From positions 86,649-150,648 of the forward strand of contig CAVWCW010000019.1 of the NCBI GenBank assembly GCA_963753615.1: DNA of 64,000 nucleotides, given 5' to 3'. The DNA is from CAVWCW01 sp963753615 (lineage in GTDB: Bacteria > Pseudomonadota > Gammaproteobacteria > Chromatiales > Chromatiaceae). Under the pieces are notes generated by a model. The model was not told the DNA's origin and made no database searches. It saw nothing but the letters and a program-made list of their open reading frames with translations. The stretch's first letter is position 1. Each line of letters begins with the position of its first letter. Shown here piece by piece: positions 1 to 8,143 of this stretch. Position numbers and translations under genes: made by a program.

Positions 1-79
1 CTGTTCAATTGGCTGCGTGCAGCGGCGCGAGCGTCAAGCTCGCATGGACCAGCAAGGAGCACCACGTCCATGGAAGCTG
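1..79 (+). CDS. possible 3' end of rnfE (partial)
   Basis: The first bases of the window run into the start of rnfA. One frame gives a Leu-Phe-Asn-Trp-Leu-Arg stretch and another an Arg/Gln-rich basic tail. Such a basic tail is common after the last membrane helix of RnfE, and a third frame ends in TGA at 77-79, overlapping the rnfA ATG. This fits an rnfE-rnfA order but needs at least one indel, like those seen in the following gene. Too little is present for a firm call. Confidence 0.22.
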
Positions 80-672
80 ATTCCCTCACCTTTATTTTTC
101 TCAATGCGGCGGTCATCAACAACTTCGTGCTGGCGCTGTTTCTCGGCATCTGCCCGTTCCTGGGGGTCTCGGCCAAGACGTCGACACCGCCTGGAACATG
201 GGCCTGGCGGTCATGTTCGTCATGCTGGTCAGCTCCGTCTGCGCCTACGGCATCAATTGGCTGCTGGTGAGGCTCGACATCCAGTTCCTGCGCCTGATCT
301 GCTATATCGCGGTCATCGCCTCCGCCGTGCAGCTGGTGGAGATGGTGATGAAGAAGTTCAGCCCGGCCCTGTTCCGCGCGCTGGGCATCTTCCTGCCCCT
401 GATCACCACCAACTGCGCCATCCTCGGTCTGGCCCTGTTCCAGACCTTCCGCGAATACAATTTTCTGCAGATGCCTGGCCTTCAGCCTCGGTGCCGGGGT
501 CGGCTTCACCCTGGCCTGGTGCTCGATGGCCGGCCTGCGCGAGCGACTGGAACTGGCCAACGTGCCCAGGGTCAGCCAGGGCGCGGCCATGACGCTGATG
601 CTGGCGGGCCTGCTGTCACTGGCCTTCATGGGCTTCGCCGGCCTGGGGGGCAGTCATGGCTTGATTATCTGA
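70..672 (+). CDS. rnfA: RnfA, membrane subunit of the Rnf ion-translocating electron transport complex (frameshifted)
   Basis: RnfA is an integral membrane subunit of the Rnf (ferredoxin:NAD oxidoreductase/ion pump) complex in the inner membrane. The protein is spread over three frames: residues from the ATG at 70 (NNFVLALFLGICPFLGVS, the RnfA signature) to about 178, then a second frame from about 180 to 475 containing GIFLPLITTNCA, then a third frame to TGA at 670-672 containing LRERLELANVP and LLSLAFMGFAGL. Joined, these give a protein of the usual RnfA length of about 195-200 residues. One base seems missing near 179 and one extra near 475. It resembles RnfA more than NqrE because of the INNFVLALFLG start. 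Both breaks are probably sequence errors because the protein stays conserved on each side. Confidence 0.82.
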
Positions 673-843
673 TCGCCATGCGCGCTGGTGCTGCGGCTGC
701 TGATGGGCTGGATACTGGTGCAGCAGGTGAGTCGCAACTTCGCCGGCCGGCATCCCGAGTTCGGTCCGGCCAAAGAGGAGGGCGGCGGCTGCGGCAGCAG
801 CTGTTCCTGCAGCGCCAAGGACCGGTGCGAACGCCGCGCCTGA
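656..843 (+). CDS. small Cys-rich membrane protein, NqrM-like (frameshifted)
   Basis: Directly after rnfA an open frame ending at TGA 841-843 encodes one hydrophobic helix (ALVLRLLMGWILV), a polar linker and a cysteine-rich tail GCGSSCSCSAKDRCERR. The best start is ATG 656, but it needs one or two indels near 660 and 678; in the intact frame only GTG 688 or ATG 703 is available. One helix followed by a C-x3-C-x-C-x5-C tail recalls NqrM (DUF539), a maturation factor for the Fe site formed by NqrD/NqrE, which are homologues of RnfA/RnfE. The position next to rnfA supports that idea, but the spacing of the cysteines differs, so the match is only suggestive. The 3' end overlaps the start of the next gene. 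Confidence 0.4.
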
Positions 844-2105
844 GCGCCCTGCTGCCGTTCGGGCTCCTGCTGTTGCTGCCCTGGCTCGCGCGGGCCGAGC
901 CGATGCAGCAGCGGGCAACGGCCCTGGAATACCTCAACCAATTGCGCCGCGACGCCGGCATGAACCCGTTTGCCTGGGACTCGGACCTGGCCCGGGCCGC
1001 AGCCGGCCACGCCGCTTACCTGGCCCGCAACCTGGAACTGGGCCACGAGCAGACGGCCGCCAAACCTGGATTCACCGGGGCCAGTCCCGGCACCCGCGCG
1101 CTCCGGGCGGGCTTCGGTAGCAACCAGGTGACCGAGAACATTCACGCCTCCCTGGGAGCGGCGACCGGCCCGCGCGAGTGGGTCGACAACCTGTTCACGG
1201 GTATCTACCATCGGCTGCGATTTCTGGATTTCCACGTTGACCGGCTGGGCCTGGCCCTGGCGCGGGAGGAGTTCACCACCGTGGTGTTCGTCATGGCCAA
1301 CCGGGCCCAGGCTGAGCTGTGCTCGGACCCGAGTCCGGCGTCGCACACCGGAAGTTATTATTACGGCGTCTGCAGCGACTCCGAGCGCAAGATCCCGGCC
1401 GCGCACTGGGAGCGGGCAAGGGCGGGGGTGAGGCAGGCCAACCCGCGGTTGGTAGTCTGGCCCCCCGACGGGGCCGGGGGGGTGCTTCCGGTATTCGCCG
1501 AGGAGACTCCCGACCCGCTTCCCGAGTTCGAGGTGTCCGGCAACCCCCCGTCGATTCACTTCAATCCGGCCCGGTTCGAGGCGGTGGAACTGGAGCGCTT
1601 CGAGCTGTTTCGGACCGAAGACGACTCGCCCGTTGGTCCGATACGGCTGATGGGCGCCGAGTCCGACCCCAACGGCCTGCTCGGTCCGTTGGACTTCGTG
1701 CTCTTCCCGCTGCAGCGGCTGGATTGGAACACCGGCTACCGTGTCGAGGTGGACTACAGGAGCGGAGAGACGCGCGGGCGGGTGATTTGGCATTTCCGCA
1801 CCCGCGACCCTGGGGCGCCGGTCCTGACCCTCAAGGCTAACGGCGAGACCCTTAGCCCGCCGCCGGGCAACCAGCGCTTCGCGGTTGAAGTGCCGGCGGA
1901 ATCGGGGATTGCCGTCATCCGCAACCTTCGCTACCGCAGCTCTCCCGGGTTGGGGGTGCGGGCCCACATCTACGACGTCAATACCCTTATGTTCGAACTC
2001 ACCGGCCCCAGATCCGAGGGCCTGGTGGAGGTCCGCCTGAGCGCCGGCTTCGGGTTTCGCCTGAAGCTGGAATCGGCGGCGACCGCCAATACGCCGCGGC
2101 CCTGA
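825..2105 (+). CDS. secreted CAP (SCP-like) domain protein
   Basis: The start is taken as GTG 825, because it gives a clean signal peptide (basic Arg residues, a Leu-rich core, cleavage after ALA-type residues ARA at about residue 25). The next in-frame start, ATG 903, would fall after the signal. About residues 30-180 form a CAP domain: an N-terminal EYLNQLRRDAGMNPFAW segment, then AGHAAYLARN, then ENI, then the HRLRFLDF and FVMANR segments. CAP proteins are extracytoplasmic; bacterial members are poorly understood. The remaining 240 or so residues contain a beta-rich stretch ending in an Ig-like region and have no recognised domain. The gene overlaps the small gene upstream. The product is about 426 residues. 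Confidence 0.75.
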   Translation: MRTPRLSALLPFGLLLLLPWLARAEPMQQRATALEYLNQLRRDAGMNPFAWDSDLARAAAGHAAYLARNLELGHEQTAAKPGFTGASPGTRALRAGFGSNQVTENIHASLGAATGPREWVDNLFTGIYHRLRFLDFHVDRLGLALAREEFTTVVFVMANRAQAELCSDPSPASHTGSYYYGVCSDSERKIPAAHWERARAGVRQANPRLVVWPPDGAGGVLPVFAEETPDPLPEFEVSGNPPSIHFNPARFEAVELERFELFRTEDDSPVGPIRLMGAESDPNGLLGPLDFVLFPLQRLDWNTGYRVEVDYRSGETRGRVIWHFRTRDPGAPVLTLKANGETLSPPPGNQRFAVEVPAESGIAVIRNLRYRSSPGLGVRAHIYDVNTLMFELTGPRSEGLVEVRLSAGFGFRLKLESAATANTPRP

Positions 2106-2196
2106 GTCTCCACTCCGATCGGCCCCGGGCCGTGTCGGCTACCGGAGGCCTTCGCTATTGCGCAGCGATGCTGTTATACTCCGCCTCCATCAAAAG

Positions 2197-2217
2197 GCGC
2201 CCCTCGGTTGGGCGCCC
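2197..2217 (+). promoter_or_regulatory. hairpin in the leader of rhlE
   Basis: Perfect 7-bp arms (ggcgccc / gggcgcc) close a 7-nt loop about 120 bases upstream of rhlE. There is no T-run, so it is not a good intrinsic terminator. A TATACT hexamer just upstream at 2174-2179 could be a -10 box, which would put the hairpin in the rhlE 5' leader. Long structured leaders are common for cold-inducible DEAD-box helicase genes; that role here is inference. Confidence 0.28.
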
Positions 2218-2333
2218 GGTCCCGCCTAGTTCGCCACCCCGGCGCGTTCCATTCCCAAACAACCGAACACCATTTCGCCCGCGCCGCCCTGCGAGCTGCG
2301 CCGGCTCTATCCGTTTTCAGGAGCAATACTCCA

Positions 2334-3711
2334 ATGCCTTTCAGTGACCTCGGCCTGCTGGCCGAACTCCAGCGCGCGCTTTCCGATCAGGGTTACACCG
2401 CGCCCACCCCGGTGCAGCGCCAGGCGATCCCTGTGATTCTCGAAGGACGTGACGTCATGGCCGGTGCCCAGACGGGCACCGGCAAGACCGCCGGCTTCAC
2501 CCTGCCGCTGTTGCAGCGGCTGCACGCGACCAAGCCCTCCGGCCGCCCGGTGCGGGCCCTGGTGTTGACCCCGACCCGCGAGTTGGCTGCCCAGGTGGCG
2601 GCCAGCGTCGAGACCTATGGCAAGTACCTGCCGCTGCGCTCGGCGGTGATCTTCGGCGGGGTCAAGATCAATCCCCAGATCGCCCAGTTGCGGCGCGGCG
2701 TGGATATCCTGGTGGCCACCCCGGGGCGCCTGCTCGACCACATCGGCCAGGGCAACCTGGACCTGTCCCGGGTCGAGGTGCTGGTGCTCGACGAGGCCGA
2801 CCGCATGCTCGATATGGGCTTCATCCGCGACATCCGCCGGATTTTGGCCTTGCTGCCGCCCAAGCGTCAGAATCTGCTGTTCTCCGCCACCTTCTCCGAT
2901 GAGATCAAGACCCTGGCCGACGGCCTGCTGGACCGACCGGCGCTGATCGAGGTGGCGCGGCGGAACGCCACCGCCGAGGGGGTGGACCAGGTGATCCACC
3001 CGGTGGACCGGGAGCGCAAGCGCGAGCTGCTGTCGTTCCTGATCGGCTCCCAAGACTGGCGCCAGGTACTGGTCTTCACCCGCACCAAGCACGGCGCCAA
3101 CCGCCTGGCCCAGCAGTTGGAGCGAGACGGTATCAGTGCCGCGGCGATCCACGGCAACAAGAGCCAGGGTGCGCGCACCCGGGCACTGCAAGGAGTTCAA
3201 GCAGGGCGATATCCGGGTGCTGGTGGCCACCGACATCGCCGCCCGCGGGCTGGATATCGACCGCCTGCCGCACGTGGTCAATTACGAACTGCCGAATGTG
3301 GCCGAGGACTATGTGCACCGCATCGGCCGTACCGGCCGCGCCGGCAATGAAGGCCGGGCGATCTCGCTGGTTTGCGTGGATGAGCACAAGCTGCAGCGCG
3401 ACATAGAGCGCGTGCTCAAGCGCAGCATCCCGAAGCAACAGATTCCCGGTTACGAGCCGGACCCGACGATCGCCCCGGAGCCGATCCCCAACGGTCGCAA
3501 TGGCCGCGGTGGCGGCGCTCGGGCGGAGGGCAACCGGGGCGGCCCGTCCCGTCCCAGGCAAAAGCCGGGCAACGGGTCGGGCGGGCGTTCGGCCTCTGAT
3601 CGGGGTTCGGCGGGTAACCGGGGGGCTCATGCTGCGGGCCGCCGCCCGGGCGGCGAGGGCAAGGCAGGGTCCCGTGGCCGTCGGAGCCGGTCCTCGTTGC
3701 TCGGCGGCTAG
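2334..3711 (+). CDS. rhlE: ATP-dependent RNA helicase RhlE (frameshifted once)
   Basis: This is a DEAD-box RNA helicase of the RhlE group, involved in RNA remodelling, ribosome assembly or RNA decay in the cytoplasm. From ATG 2334 the motifs appear in order: Q motif (GYTAPTPVQRQAIP), Walker A AQTGTGKT, PTRELA, GG, TPGRLLD, DEAD (VLDEADRMLDMGF), SAT (FSATF), then in the helicase C domain VFTRTKHGANRLA, DIAARGLDI and HRIGRTGRAG. The tail is Arg/Gly-rich and disordered, as usual for RhlE. The frame changes near 3188: after ...GARTRAL the protein continues as KEFKQGDIRVLVATDIAARG in the next frame, consistent with one extra C. This is probably a sequence error. Confidence 0.92.
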
Positions 3712-3746
3712 GAAAGCGCGATTAAATCCGGATTTCCCGATCCCGG

Positions 3747-4506
3747 CTAATCGGTTTCGGCCTGCCAAACCACGCCGAGAATCTGCAATAGCGCTCCGGT
3801 GAGGGCCCCGCCCACGGCCCCGCCGAGCAAGCCCGAGGGCAGCCCGTGCAGGATCTGGCCGATGGCCGTTACGCGGTCTGGGGGGAGGGTGCCGGCCGTG
3901 GTGCCGCCGATCAGCCAGATGCTGGCCGCCACCACGGTGGCGATCAGGGCCGCCACCAGCGTTGCGCTCAGTCGCGCCGGAACCAGGCGACTGCATTTGG
4001 AGAACAGGGTGGTGGTAAGCAACAGGTAGCTGGCTCCGACACCGGCGGACGCCAATCCTGCCAGCAGTGCCGGCGGCAGCGGCGGCAATAACTGCAGTAC
4101 CAGGCCGCTCAGCAGGCCTGCCGTCAGGCCGCTCAGGGCGTGGAGCATCGGTCGTCGATTCTGGGGCGTGAAAGCGCTGAAGGTGGCTCCGGCCAGAGTG
4201 CCGGCCAGACCGGCAATACAGCAGCAGTGGCAGCAAGTGCTCGGAGTGGGAGTACAGTATCAGAGTGGCGATGCTGGCCAAGGCGCCTGCCAGGGTGCCG
4301 ATCAGCGCCACTTGCATAGCTGAGTAAAACGCGGCGGTCACTGCACCGGCGCCGGCGGTAGCCCCCACCAGCGCGACGCCGGGTGCCAGCTGTAGTTGCA
4401 GCAAGACGCCGAACAACCCGGCGGCCAGGGTGCCGAACAGAGCACCGGCCAGGCCCCAGACCACGGCGCGTAGGGTCAACAATTCAGGTCTGCTCAAAAC
4501 GCCCAT
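3747..4506 (-). CDS. predicted multi-spanning membrane protein of unknown function (frameshifted)
   Basis: This last gene of the minus-strand run has no recognised family. The N-terminal half (from ATG at 4506) and the C-terminal half (stop TAG at 3747-3749) are in different frames joined near 4215. Together they give about 250 residues made almost only of Gly/Ala/Leu-rich hydrophobic segments, with a repeated GTLAGA-type motif, suggesting about six to eight membrane helices and perhaps an internally duplicated protein. It starts about 75 bases beyond the btuF stop and could be co-transcribed with it. A link to cobalamin is only suggested by position. Confidence 0.5.
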
Positions 4507-4580
4507 TCGCGGCTCCTGATCAGGGCTCGCCCGCTAGCAACTATTGCCGTTGCGGCAGGGGCGGTTGCAAGTAACCGTGT

Positions 4581-5429
4581 TCACCGCAGGCCATGGTCGG
4601 GGATCGTGGCCAGGCGCTCGCACAGCAGTTGAGCGCCGTCCAGCAGCCGTGGGCCAGGCCGGTGCATGAGGTCGGCGGGAAGCAGAATCAGCCGGTCCTC
4701 GCGCACCGCAGTCAGGTGTGGCCAACGCTGCCATTGGGCCAGGGGGTCGCCGGCCTCGCCGTATTCGTAGGTCGCCACTATCGCCTGGGGATCAGCTGCC
4801 AGAACCGCTTCCCGGCTGACCTGGGCGGCGCCCGCGGGCAGGCTTTCGAAAAGATTGCGCCCGCCGCACAAGTCCAATACCCGACTGATCAAATGCCGGC
4901 CGTCAACGCTCATCAGCGGCTGCGGCCAGAGTTGGTAAAACACCGGCAGGGGTTGGTCTCGGCGGTAGCGGGCGCGCAACTGGTTCAGGCGCCGGCGCAG
5001 GTCCTCGGCCGCGGGCTCGGCGTCGGTCTCGGTGCCGGCCAGGCGACCGATAGCCTGGAGGTCGTCGGCGATCGCCTCCAGGGACTGGGGTTCGCTGCGG
5101 TAGATCGGAATTCCCAGCCCTTGCAGCCAATCCAGGTCCTGGCTCCGGTTGCCCAGAGGCCAGGCGATTACCAGGTCCGGTCGCAGGCCGAGGATGCGCT
5201 CCCGGTCGAGGCGGGCTGCATCGCCGATTCGGGGGAGTTCTCTGGCCGCGGGCGGGTAGTCGCTGTGCGCCACGCTGGCCAGCAGGTACTGGCCGGCACC
5301 GGCGGCGTATACCAGTTCAGCGCCATGGGGAGCCAGACTGACGATGCGCCGGGCCGGGGGCTCGGCCGCGTTGCCAAGAAGGGCTACTCCCAGCAATGCC
5401 AGCAGCAGCGCAGGCAGGCGCCGCTTCAC
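4581..5429 (-). CDS. btuF: periplasmic cobalamin-binding protein BtuF-like
   Basis: This is a helical-backbone metal-chelate binding protein, the periplasmic receptor for vitamin B12 (or a related corrinoid) of a BtuCDF-type ABC importer. The GTG at 5429 overlaps the stop of the upstream phosphatase gene (GTGA), which supports this start. A signal peptide (RRLPALLLALLGVALLGNA) is followed by RRIVSLAPHGAELVYAAGAG, the usual BtuF opening, then RIGDAARLDRERILGLRPDLVIAW and a C-terminal lobe with VSREAVLAADPQAIVATYE. The length of 282 residues is normal. The companion btuC and btuD are not in the window. A siderophore-binding relative is the main alternative. Confidence 0.83.
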   Translation of the reverse strand: MKRRLPALLLALLGVALLGNAAEPPARRIVSLAPHGAELVYAAGAGQYLLASVAHSDYPPAARELPRIGDAARLDRERILGLRPDLVIAWPLGNRSQDLDWLQGLGIPIYRSEPQSLEAIADDLQAIGRLAGTETDAEPAAEDLRRRLNQLRARYRRDQPLPVFYQLWPQPLMSVDGRHLISRVLDLCGGRNLFESLPAGAAQVSREAVLAADPQAIVATYEYGEAGDPLAQWQRWPHLTAVREDRLILLPADLMHRPGPRLLDGAQLLCERLATIPDHGLR

Positions 5430-6025
5430 AAACGGGTGCGGCCGTGGAACAGGACGGTCGGCGGGCGCTCGCCGTCGCTGCGGATACGGGATATCGAGGC
5501 GGTGGCCACCGACATGCGGTACATGGCTCCGAGCGGGGCTTGCAGGACATGGGTCAGGGTGGCGCGGATTACCCCGGCATGGGTCACCACCAGGGTGTGC
5601 TGGCCCTGGTGGCGCTGCAGGATGTCGCCGATGGCGGCGTTCACCCGGGCGCTGAAGACATCCAGGGGTTCGGCCCCGAGCGGCCGGTTGCGGACCGGGT
5701 CGCAATAGAAGCGGGTAATCAGCTGCGGATCGCGCTGGCGCAACTCGTCGGCGTTGTGACCTTCCCAATCGCCGAAACCTACCTCGCGCAGGCGCGGGTC
5801 CTCGGCCACCGGCAGCGCCAATCGGTCCCCCAGGGCTTCGGCGAACTGGCGGCACCGGCTCAGCGGCGAGCAGACGATCTGACGCCAAGGGCGGGCGCCG
5901 TTCACCGCCGCCCACATCTCGGCCCAGCCTTCTTCGCTCAGGGGGTCGTCGATCTGTCCCCGATACCGGCGCCCCCCCACCGGGGTGCCGTGGCGCAACA
6001 AGTCGATGGTGGTCGCTTGGTTCAT
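5426..6025 (-). CDS. cobC: histidine phosphatase family protein, likely alpha-ribazole phosphatase (CobC-like)
   Basis: The protein has the LLRHG phosphohistidine motif near the N-terminus (TTIDLLRHGTPVGGRRYRG), an internal CSPLSRCRQFAEAL segment, the acidic REVGFGDWEG motif and the second catalytic histidine in VVTHAGVIRA. This set is typical of the phosphoglycerate mutase-like superfamily and close to CobC, which removes phosphate from alpha-ribazole phosphate late in cobalamin assembly. The neighbouring btuF supports the cobalamin role. The gene overlaps ampD upstream (ATGA) and btuF downstream (GTGA), so translation is coupled. The length is 199 residues. Confidence 0.75.
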   Translation of the reverse strand: MNQATTIDLLRHGTPVGGRRYRGQIDDPLSEEGWAEMWAAVNGARPWRQIVCSPLSRCRQFAEALGDRLALPVAEDPRLREVGFGDWEGHNADELRQRDPQLITRFYCDPVRNRPLGAEPLDVFSARVNAAIGDILQRHQGQHTLVVTHAGVIRATLTHVLQAPLGAMYRMSVATASISRIRSDGERPPTVLFHGRTRL

Positions 6026-6594
6026 GTCGAAACACTTCCTAGGTCGCGGCGGAATCGAGCCCAGTTGAAAGCGGGCCCGGGGTCGGTCTTGCGCCCGGGG
6101 GCGATATCGCTGTGGCCGGTAAGGCGTTCGGGGGTGATCGCAGGGTATCGGTGCATAACTTCGCGGGTCAGCCGGGCGAGGCTGGCGTATTGGGGTTCGC
6201 GAAAGGGGGTTTGGTCCGTTCCCTCCAGCTCGATGCCGATGGAAAAGTCGTTGCAGCGCTCGCGGCCCCGAAAGCAGGATACCCCGGCGTGCCAGGCTCG
6301 CAGTTGCAGGGGCACGTACTGGATGGCCGAGCCATCGCGCCGGATCAGCAGGTGGGCCGACACCCTCAGTCCGGCAATGGCACGGAAATACGGGTGAGCC
6401 TGGGGATCGAGCCGGTTGTGGAACAGGTCATCGATCCAGCGCCCGCCGAATTCCCCCGGCGGCAGGCTGATATTATGCAGCACCAAAAGGTCGATGTCGG
6501 TACCCGGCGGCCTCGGGTCGCAGTTGGGGGAGGGCGAGCGCCGGACTCCGGGAAGCCAACCGGCCACCGTCGCCCGCAGGGGCGCCCCACCCAT
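6022..6594 (-). CDS. ampD: 1,6-anhydro-N-acetylmuramyl-L-alanine amidase AmpD
   Basis: AmpD is the cytoplasmic zinc amidase that removes peptides from anhydro-muropeptides in cell-wall recycling and so limits AmpC-type beta-lactamase induction. The N-terminal SPNCDPRP segment is followed by LLVLHNISLPPGEFGG (zinc His), then HPYFRAI, SAHLLIRRDG, WHAGVSCFRGRERCNDFSIGIELEG, and near the C-terminus LTGHSDIAPGRKTDPGPAFNW, which carries the second zinc His, the catalytic Lys and the zinc Asp. The length of 190 residues is standard. It starts three bases after the CBS gene ends and overlaps cobC by four bases, so it lies inside the minus-strand operon. Confidence 0.93.
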   Translation of the reverse strand: MGGAPLRATVAGWLPGVRRSPSPNCDPRPPGTDIDLLVLHNISLPPGEFGGRWIDDLFHNRLDPQAHPYFRAIAGLRVSAHLLIRRDGSAIQYVPLQLRAWHAGVSCFRGRERCNDFSIGIELEGTDQTPFREPQYASLARLTREVMHRYPAITPERLTGHSDIAPGRKTDPGPAFNWARFRRDLGSVST

Positions 6595-6597
6595 GGG

Positions 6598-6996
6598 CTA
6601 GTCCTGCAGCCCCTTGAGCACCATGTCGTTGTAGCTGACTACGCCGACTACCTTGCCGTGGTCGATGACCGGGGCCCGGGACAGGCCGAAGTTGGCGAAC
6701 AGGCGGGCGCAGTAGCGGATGTCCATGCCCGAAGGCACGGATATTACGGGCTTCGACATGATCTCGTAGATATTGACCCGCTCGGGGGCGCGGTCCTTGG
6801 CGATCACCTCGCGGGCGATGTCGGCCAGCATCACGATGCCGTACTCGTCGTCTTCGTTGCGCTTTTGGACGATCAGGCACCTGCTGTCGGCGTGGCTCAT
6901 GGCCTCCAGGGCCTTGGTCACCGTATCCATCCGGTCGACGATGTCGACCCCGGTTTTCATGACATCGCCCACGCGCACCAGCTTCTTCTGGCTCAT
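6598..6996 (-). CDS. CBS-domain protein (regulatory partner of the DUF1538 pair)
   Basis: The 132-residue protein consists of a tandem pair of CBS motifs: VGDVMKTGVDIVDRMDTVTKALEAM with IVMLADIAREVIA, then IYEIMSKPVISVPSGMDIRYCARLF with GVVSYNDMVL. CBS pairs bind adenosyl ligands (AMP, ATP, SAM) or other nucleotides and act as energy or ligand sensors. There is no catalytic or membrane domain, so it must act on a partner. Its start overlaps the stop of the P-II-like gene (ATGA) and it follows two DUF1538 membrane genes, so the likely partner is that transporter-like pair. Confidence 0.88.
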   Translation of the reverse strand: MSQKKLVRVGDVMKTGVDIVDRMDTVTKALEAMSHADSRCLIVQKRNEDDEYGIVMLADIAREVIAKDRAPERVNIYEIMSKPVISVPSGMDIRYCARLFANFGLSRAPVIDHGKVVGVVSYNDMVLKGLQD

Positions 6997-7343
6997 AGCT
7001 CTTCCTCCACGACAGCGGACAGTTCTTGAATTTGATGACTGATTCCGACCACGTCCTCGACGTCGATCTGGATCGCGATGCCGGTGCCCGGCTTGTCGTC
7101 GAACTCGCCGACCGCAGCGATTGCCTCGAGAATGCTGCGGGCGAGGTGTTCTTCGACCACCAGCAGGATGACGTCGCGCTGGGTCTCCAGGGTGAGGCCG
7201 AAGAAGGTCTTGGTCTGGTGCACGCCCTCGCCTCGGGCCTGGGAGATCACCGTGGAGCCAGTGGCGCCGGCGTTGCGGGCGGCCTCCAGCACCGCATGGG
7301 TCTCACTGTCTTCGACCAAGGCAATAATCAACTTAAAGTGCAT
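6993..7343 (-). CDS. P-II family nitrogen regulator-like protein
   Basis: This 116-residue protein has the ferredoxin-like P-II layout: FKLIIALVEDSETHAVLEAARNAGATGSTVISQARGEG (beta1-alpha1-beta2 and start of the T-loop), a shortened T-loop, LTLETQRDVILLVVEEHLARSILEAI (beta3-alpha2), and a C-terminal IAIQIDVEDVVGISHQI. The GATGST segment is typical of P-II-like proteins encoded beside transporters rather than of GlnB, and the Tyr-51 T-loop motif of GlnB/GlnK is absent. The ATG overlaps the stop of the DUF1538 gene (TAATG) and the stop overlaps the CBS start. It probably gates or senses for the DUF1538 proteins. Confidence 0.82.
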   Translation of the reverse strand: MHFKLIIALVEDSETHAVLEAARNAGATGSTVISQARGEGVHQTKTFFGLTLETQRDVILLVVEEHLARSILEAIAAVGEFDDKPGTGIAIQIDVEDVVGISHQIQELSAVVEEEL

Positions 7344-8143
7344 TACTGGCTCTCCTGCTCGCTGGAAGAGGGTTTGGTGTGGTTTCTGCGCGCTGACCAC
7401 TCGCTCAGCTGGGCATAGCCCATGACCGCCATAATGGGGAACAGGCTGGCGAAGGCGATCAGTCCGAAGCCGTCCAATAGCGGGTCGCGTCCCGGAATGT
7501 TGTTCGACAACCCCAGACCCAGGGCGGCCACCAGGGGTACGGTGACGGTGGACGTCGTGACGCCCCCGGAGTCGTAGGCCAAGGCGATGATCATCTTGGG
7601 CGCAAAGGCGGTCTGGATGATCACGATCACATAGCCGGTGATGATGTAATAGTGCAAAGGCGTGCCGCTGATGATGCGGTAGGTGCCGAGCGCGATGCCG
7701 AAGGCCACGCCGATGGCTACCGCGACCCGCAGCCCCCAGAGCCCGACCGCGCCGCCGGAGACCTGGTTGGCCTTGATCGCCACCGCGATCAGGGAGGGCT
7801 CGGCAATGGTAGTGGAAAAGCCGATGGCGGCCGCGAATAGGTAGACCCAGAGATAATTTTGCCAGTCCACCGTTTGCAGGGCGCCGGCGGTCACCCCCAG
7901 GAATTCGGGCGCGGTGAGTTGGCTCGCCATGAGCTTGCCGAGGGGGAACAGGGCCAGGTTAAGGCCTTCGAGGAAGAACGCCAGTCCCAGGAGCACGAAT
8001 ACGAAGCCGATCAACACCTGCCCCAGGTGGGGCACCCGGCGCCGCAGCACCAGTAACTGGAAGCCGAGCATGATGCCCGCAATCGGCGCTACGTCGCGGA
8101 GCGTCGCGATCAAGGTGTCGAAAAATTCAACCAGGGCATGCAT
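7343..8143 (-). CDS. DUF1538 membrane protein, second of a pair
   Basis: A 266-residue polytopic membrane protein of the DUF1538 family. It shares with the upstream gene the pattern LVLRR.P, SPLGKL-type Gly turn, TTIAEPSLIAVA, the long AFAPKMIIALAYDSGGVTTSTVTVPLVAALGLGL block and DGFGLIAFASLFPIMAVMGY. The AYDSGGVTTSTVTVP block is the most conserved part and looks like a re-entrant or substrate-binding segment. The function is unknown; the pairing with P-II and CBS proteins suggests a regulated permease. The ATG overlaps the stop of the paralogous upstream gene (ATGA), so the two are translated together and may form a heterodimer. Confidence 0.86.
   Translation of the reverse strand: MHALVEFFDTLIATLRDVAPIAGIMLGFQLLVLRRRVPHLGQVLIGFVFVLLGLAFFLEGLNLALFPLGKLMASQLTAPEFLGVTAGALQTVDWQNYLWVYLFAAAIGFSTTIAEPSLIAVAIKANQVSGGAVGLWGLRVAVAIGVAFGIALGTYRIISGTPLHYYIITGYVIVIIQTAFAPKMIIALAYDSGGVTTSTVTVPLVAALGLGLSNNIPGRDPLLDGFGLIAFASLFPIMAVMGYAQLSEWSARRNHTKPSSSEQESQ

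Noticed and set aside
198..2105. One continuous 635-codon open frame covering rnfA and the CAP gene
   Set aside because: The first part is the second segment of frameshifted rnfA, the middle is out of frame for any known protein, and the CAP gene starts only at about 825.
3133..4506. Long minus-strand frame reaching into rhlE
   Set aside because: Only the N-terminal membrane part (about 4215-4506) looks real; the rest is Arg/Pro-rich shadow of the frameshifted membrane gene and rhlE.
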